Positions 63,663 through 64,000 of a stretch of DNA of 64,000 nucleotides are shown piece after piece. Under the pieces are notes generated by a model. That model was not told the origin of the DNA. It did not search any database and saw nothing but the letters and a program-made list of their open reading frames with translations. A program made the position numbers and the translations under genes. How positions within the stretch are numbered: the first letter of the stretch is position 1; the number at the start of each line of letters is the position of its first letter. The DNA is from Undaria pinnatifida (taxonomy: Eukaryota; Sar; Phaeophyceae; Laminariales; Alariaceae): assembly GCA_012845835.1 (NCBI GenBank), contig JABAKD010000016.1, positions 25,410,553 to 25,474,552 of the forward strand, given 5' to 3'.

Positions 63663-64000
63663 TCATTCATGCGGAAACGGCATGACGCGGAGAGCTGTAG
63701 AGCTGCAGAGCAACACGCAAAGGCCGCGGCAGCGCCATCCACCGTCGGCATCTCTAAGCGGCCTGGGGGAGGAGGGGAGGGGGCGAGGGGGAAGGGGAGG
63801 GGTCCTGTCCAAGAGACTGGATTCTGGGTCTGGCCATCATCGTCTCGACGTTTGTGGGCCTTTCAATGGCCGTCACAAGCTAGCGTAAGGCCGCCCTGAC
63901 TTCTTCGCCTTGTTGCGATCTCCCCCCAGTGCCATTGATGCACTTGATGCCCTCTTGGAGCCCAATGCCGTATTTAGTCAGTTCCTAGGGTCTGCTTGTA
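63663..64000. mobile_element. LINE C-terminus (+) joined to an inverted LINE segment
   Basis: 63663-63780 encodes SFMRKRHDAESCRAAEQHAK and APSTVGISKRPGG on plus, as at 49874. It is followed by G-rich sequence and CCTGTCCAAGAG. Then 63825-63880 is GTCTGGCCATCATCGTC..GGGCCTTTCAATGGCCGTC, the complement of the LINE MMARxRLQ region, and 63928-64000 is module X in inverted orientation, as at 50935-51125. The element continues off the window. Confidence 0.75.

Overview
The window looks like a transposon-rich stretch of a eukaryotic nuclear genome, most likely a brown alga (an Ectocarpus-like stramenopile). The evidence is a spliced gene with small GT-AG exons and long introns, several classes of eukaryotic retroelement (Ty3/Gypsy, Ty1/Copia, DIRS-like, LINE), many mini- and microsatellites, and no operon-like organisation. 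The taxon is an inference from element and domain style; no rRNA, tRNA or organelle marker was found to fix it.

Layout. 1-8.4 kb: a decayed Ty3/Gypsy element (gag with a CCHC knuckle, internal tandem repeats, RNase H relic, a long integrase reading frame, broken C-terminal region). 8.4-15.1 kb: mostly non-coding, with a hairpin cluster, one copy of a ~240 bp dispersed repeat and a diverged ~180 bp tandem array. 15.1-23.9 kb, minus strand: the only convincing host gene, built of nine recognised symmetric phase-1 exons. They encode repeated 5-Cys (A) and 3-Cys (B) modules, one unidentified module (C), and a C-terminal Root_cap/vWD-like domain beginning GDPH. 24-29.3 kb: a dead DIRS-like tyrosine-recombinase retrotransposon on the plus strand with a ~95 bp tandem array in its first part. 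31-34 kb: satellites and a large inverted repeat inserted beside a second Gypsy fragment. 35-43 kb: a mosaic of LINE ends, the ~240 bp repeat and a ~1 kb repeat family that has a third copy inside an intron of the host gene. 44.0-49.6 kb: a complete, recently inserted Copia element with apparently identical 513 bp LTRs and an AATAG target duplication, whose interior is a deletion derivative (gag joined to the end of RT/RNase H). 49.9-51.6 kb: LINE pieces and a possible inverted LTR relic. 52.5-54 kb: 3' end of another Copia. 56-57 kb: RT relic of another Gypsy. 57.5-64 kb: low-complexity repeats, weak ORFs and a LINE C-terminus.

The host gene probably encodes a secreted or cell-surface, disulfide-rich extracellular protein; its 5' end and signal peptide were not found. 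The mobile elements tell a story of cross-mobilisation: the fresh Copia copy has a coding region that cannot support its own movement, and the ~1 kb family shares its terminal motif and (AAC)n-type tail with the LINE. Both imply enzymes supplied in trans from elsewhere in the genome.
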